Below are positions 61,401 through 64,000 of a DNA stretch of 64,000 nt, piece after piece. The notes beneath the pieces were generated by a model. It was not told the DNA's origin. It saw only the letters and a list, made by a program, of their open reading frames with translations, and did no database searches. Each line of letters starts with the position of its first letter. Position 1 is the stretch's first letter. The position numbers and the translations under genes were made by a program. Source of the stretch: Dryas octopetala (lineage: Eukaryota; Streptophyta; Magnoliopsida; Rosales; Rosaceae); assembly GCA_963921425.1 (NCBI GenBank), contig OY992835.1:18104001-18168000 (forward strand). The letters run 5' to 3'.

Positions 61401-61889
61401 AACCCGATCCACATTTGTAAAGTGTCATACTGTCATCCATCTAGTTTGGGCTTTAGAAAGAGAATTAAGAGAATCGAGTCAGTTACTTACAAGGGTATCA
61501 ATATCCCAACTTAAAAAAATACCCAAAAAGATGATGGGTTGATTTTATTACTTTTAAAACAAATTCACGTTCAACATCGAACGCCCTCATCTAGTTTAGA
61601 CTATAGAAATTGAGTTTGTTACTTACAAGGATCTTACAATTTTCAAAAATACTCAAAAATTGTTCAACATCAAAAAGGCGTTCGAACACCAAAAAAATTT
61701 AATGCAAGTTGTGTAATTGTGTATGTGAGTGAATGTGTCACATATCTATACAAAGTTGGTTCAATATATTTCTATTAAAAATGTAATCTATAAAGTCTGA
61801 AAATGTAGCATTACTTAATTTGTAGCACTTACTATATGACTGGAATCTGAGGAAATGGGCTTAGCCCAGACTAATGGCTAGACTTGTAA
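58475..61889. other. SRF promoter side and AT-rich intergenic DNA
   Basis: CT-rich leader at about 58475-58545. Imperfect tandem copies of about 105 bp at about 59625-59800 (AAATGCTAATTATTCCAA). AT-rich repeat at about 59815-60590, shared with 27.5 kb. GGTGAC hexamer run at about 61276-61302. The frame at 61094-61414 is antisense to the hexamer run and not convincing. No gene seen. Confidence 0.5.
60076..60235. repeat. Cluster of TTGGTAC motifs
   Basis: ATTGGTA(C/T)AA followed by (T/C)(T/A)-AAATG recurs at about 60084, 60114, 60157, 60181 and 60211, on both strands (GTACCAAT, ATTGGTAC), with spacings of about 24-43 bp. Confidence 0.6.
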
Positions 61890-61898
61890 AAAGACCTT

Positions 61899-62812
61899 GG
61901 GTGCTACTATTCAGACTCAATTTTTTAATTTGTAGCTCCAATACATTCTTTACACTCACTTTCAAGTTAAAAAAGTTTAAAAACTTATTAATACACTCAA
62001 CATTTTTTTCAAAAATACCTTTACTAAAACCTAACAAACAAACCTAACATATTAATGCTCTTTATACCCAATAACACACCCAATACTCAATGCCAATACA
62101 TCATCACCCACCACCCAACACCACCACCCATTGCCTAATATATGAAAAATTTTATTTTTGGATTGCAATAGTTTGAATCATAGTTATTTAATGTTAAATT
62201 TGAACATAAAGGGGAGAGTTTTGAATTTTTTTTTTTTTATTTTGTTCGGAATTGGTTAACTGAACAAGTATAAGAATGTTCGGCGGCGCACAACCGAACG
62301 ATTAGAAGGATGTTCAGTTAGCAACCACCGAACACCTTTTTTTTTAAGTTTTTTAGAGGTGTTCGGTAGTTTATGGCCGAATAGATAACACTATGTTCGG
62401 TGCTTTATTACCGAACAACTCATAACATGTTCGGCACAGCCGAACATGTTGTGATTTCAGTTTTTGAAAATAAGCATTTAGTTTATTAAAAATTTAAAAC
62501 TTAAAGGAATGATGAAAATACTTCATTTAAAGAATCCCAAACCACAATTTAACCATCCATTCGTCAATATTAAACTTGTTTCAATCAATATCAAGAGTTT
62601 TATAGTGTGTTTAGGGTTTTGACAAAAAGTTGAAATGCGATGTGAGTAGAAAATTGATGTTGGATATTGAGAAATGTTGGATATAGGTTCAAGTTAATTA
62701 AATTTGATTTGAATTAAATTTTTAATTTTTTGAAGGTTAATTTAGGAAAATTATATTTTTATTAAAGTATTGGGGATGAAAATAAAAAAGTTAGGTCCGA
62801 ATAGTAGCATCC
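61899..62812. mobile_element. MULE-like element B with six-hairpin array
   Basis: AAAGACCTT is on both sides (61890-61898 and 62813-62821), a perfect 9-bp TSD as made by Mutator-like transposases. The ends are inverted repeats: GGGTGCTACTATTCAGAC on the left and, inverted on the right, GGATGCTACTATTCGGAC. The 914-bp interior has no transposase, a CACCACCCA-rich stretch (about 62060-62140) and a hairpin array (62245-62444). The inverted right end of element A (GGGGTGCTATTCCGA) looks related. Confidence 0.85.
62245..62444. repeat. Six-hairpin array, 34-bp period (element B)
   Basis: TTCGG...CCGAA palindromes start at 62245, 62279, 62313, 62362, 62396 and 62430, so spacings are 34, 34, 49, 34, 34. 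The first five are 20 bp. The last is shorter, and with its flanks it forms a perfect 10-bp stem CATGTTCGGC-ACA-GCCGAACATG. Most units are preceded by ATG or GTG. Confidence 0.9.
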
Positions 62813-62821
62813 AAAGACCTT

Positions 62822-64000
62822 TTGTAAAAATCTATGATGTGATATGTATCTCTTTTTTCCTTAACAAGATATAGCGTGAGAGAGTCTGCAGGGATAGAGA
62901 TATATTATGAAGATGAAGATCATGACTGTTGTGAGTGGCCTTATCCATAAAAGCCAAAAAGAGTATGGAAGAGCATCATACAAAAACCAACAAACAAAAC
63001 TTGTTCTTTTCCTAATTTGTACATCCCATTCCCATCCCAACCCCAACAGCTTTTTGATTTTCAATACTTCCACGCATTTCCAGGGACCCTAATCTTTCCA
63101 ATGCAGGTGTACCATCTGATTTGAAGCCAAGTTCTAGATTCATGCTAATCTGTCTCTCCTTCACATTTACTTCATCATGACTTTGCTGTTGTGTGTATGT
63201 ATGCAATTCTCTTTTCTTCTGTTTTCGGCCAAGTATGTTGCCTAGAGACAACTATTAACGAAAAGGGGAGGCTAGCTCTGCAACTATTCACAATACAGAC
63301 CCCTATAAGTTCAATAGACCCACTTGAGTCACCTTTTTTATCATGTGTATGACACTTTGAATAAACCAAACCTTGATACTATTAGTAGGCAACCCTGCTA
63401 ATTTTTAGATATTATCTCCAACTTAATTATTCATATCCAAAAAATTAAGTATATATAAATTCTAAATCGATGATGTGTGAAATTTTATCTTAAAAGACCT
63501 CTAATAGTGGAACACTCAACTTATAATTTCATACTTCTAATCTGTATTGAGCCAATCAATCAACCGGACAGCTCCCTTGTTGAAAAAGGGGCAATAGAAT
63601 TGCAATGAAGCCTAGACTCCTCCCCATCCCTTCTTTTTGTAAAGGGTACATCTGCTAGACTCCTCCCCATCCCTTCTTTTTGTAAAGGGTACATCTGCTG
63701 CTCTGCATTGGGGGCGTGTAGGTAATTTCGTACTCAATCTAGGACAACTGTGACTCTACATGATGACAAATACGACACTCTTGGGAGTTTAACGACAAGT
63801 TGTTCAAAACCCACCAAAACACACACACACATGCAGAGACACTTGTAGAAGCAAAGCTGCAGCATGCAGCTATCTGCTATATATGCACACGTAACACCCT
63901 TAACCATCCTTGCTTTCTTGTGTTGTATTAAATTTGTTCTCCAAAACCAATGAATAAATACCCCATTAATTAATTTGTCTCAGCCAGTATCAAGCATTAA
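62822..64000. other. Right-end intergenic DNA, no gene seen
   Basis: Opposing frames at 62861-63369 overlap each other and have no known domain. Contains a perfect 43-bp tandem duplication (63612-63697) and a short (AC)n tract (about 63820-63831). Confidence 0.45.
63612..63697 (+). repeat. Perfect 43-bp tandem duplication
   Basis: Units 63612-63654 and 63655-63697 are identical, starting CTAGACTCCTCCCC and ending GGGTACATCTG. Confidence 0.95.

Noticed and set aside
61094-61514. Opposing frames over the GGTGAC run
   Set aside because: Produced by the hexamer repeat; no domains, splice partners or start context.
62245-62444. CRISPR-like regular array
   Set aside because: The period and palindromic repeats are CRISPR-like at first sight, but the units are diverged, the spacing is broken in the middle, and the array lies inside a plant transposon with terminal inverted repeats and a 9-bp TSD.

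Overview
The window is nuclear DNA from a flowering plant, most likely a eudicot. Genes are split by GT-AG introns, intergenic DNA is AT-rich, and there are many small transposons with recognisable target-site duplications (TSDs). Five of the genes look like the Arabidopsis chromosome 1 block At1g53730 to At1g53820 (SRF6, RPT1a, a mitochondrial K+/H+ exchange-related gene, an O-fucosyltransferase, a NUMOD3-repeat protein and ATL60). Those locus names are from memory. A rosid, perhaps Rosaceae, is plausible but not proven.

1 to 18 kb is repeat-rich. It holds a kelch-type gene (4.4-5.5 kb), a broken partial copy of it (7.8 kb), several MITEs, two hAT-type elements with 8-bp TSDs (10.25 and 17.0 kb), a piece that looks like the start of an NBS-LRR resistance gene inside repeat DNA (12.35 kb), and a short LTR retrotransposon carrying only a damaged gag (13.9-15.7 kb). 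18.9 to 20.5 kb holds a small mosaic gene: its first exons match the C-terminus of the COPII coat protein SEC31 and its last exon matches the RRM of the RBM22/Cwc2-type CCCH proteins. Splicing keeps one reading frame of about 215 codons.

22.7 to 58.5 kb is the gene-dense, conserved part: an uncharacterised 160-aa protein (+), ATL60-like RING-H2 ubiquitin ligase (-), a plastid-targeted NUMOD3 protein (+), a tiny two-exon 100-aa gene (-), an O-fucosyltransferase (+), a mitochondrial K+/H+ exchange-related protein (+), the 26S proteasome ATPase RPT1 (+) and a STRUBBELIG-family LRR receptor pseudokinase (-), the last two convergent. The exon models were built by hand; phases match at every junction. 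These genes do not form a pathway; their adjacency is inherited gene order.

58.5 to 64 kb has no gene that I can support. It contains a 914-bp MULE-like element with a 9-bp TSD. That element and a second one at 37.3 kb each carry an array of six short TTCGG...CCGAA hairpins arranged as two triplets with a 33-34 bp period. I consider this shared array architecture the most unusual structure in the window.
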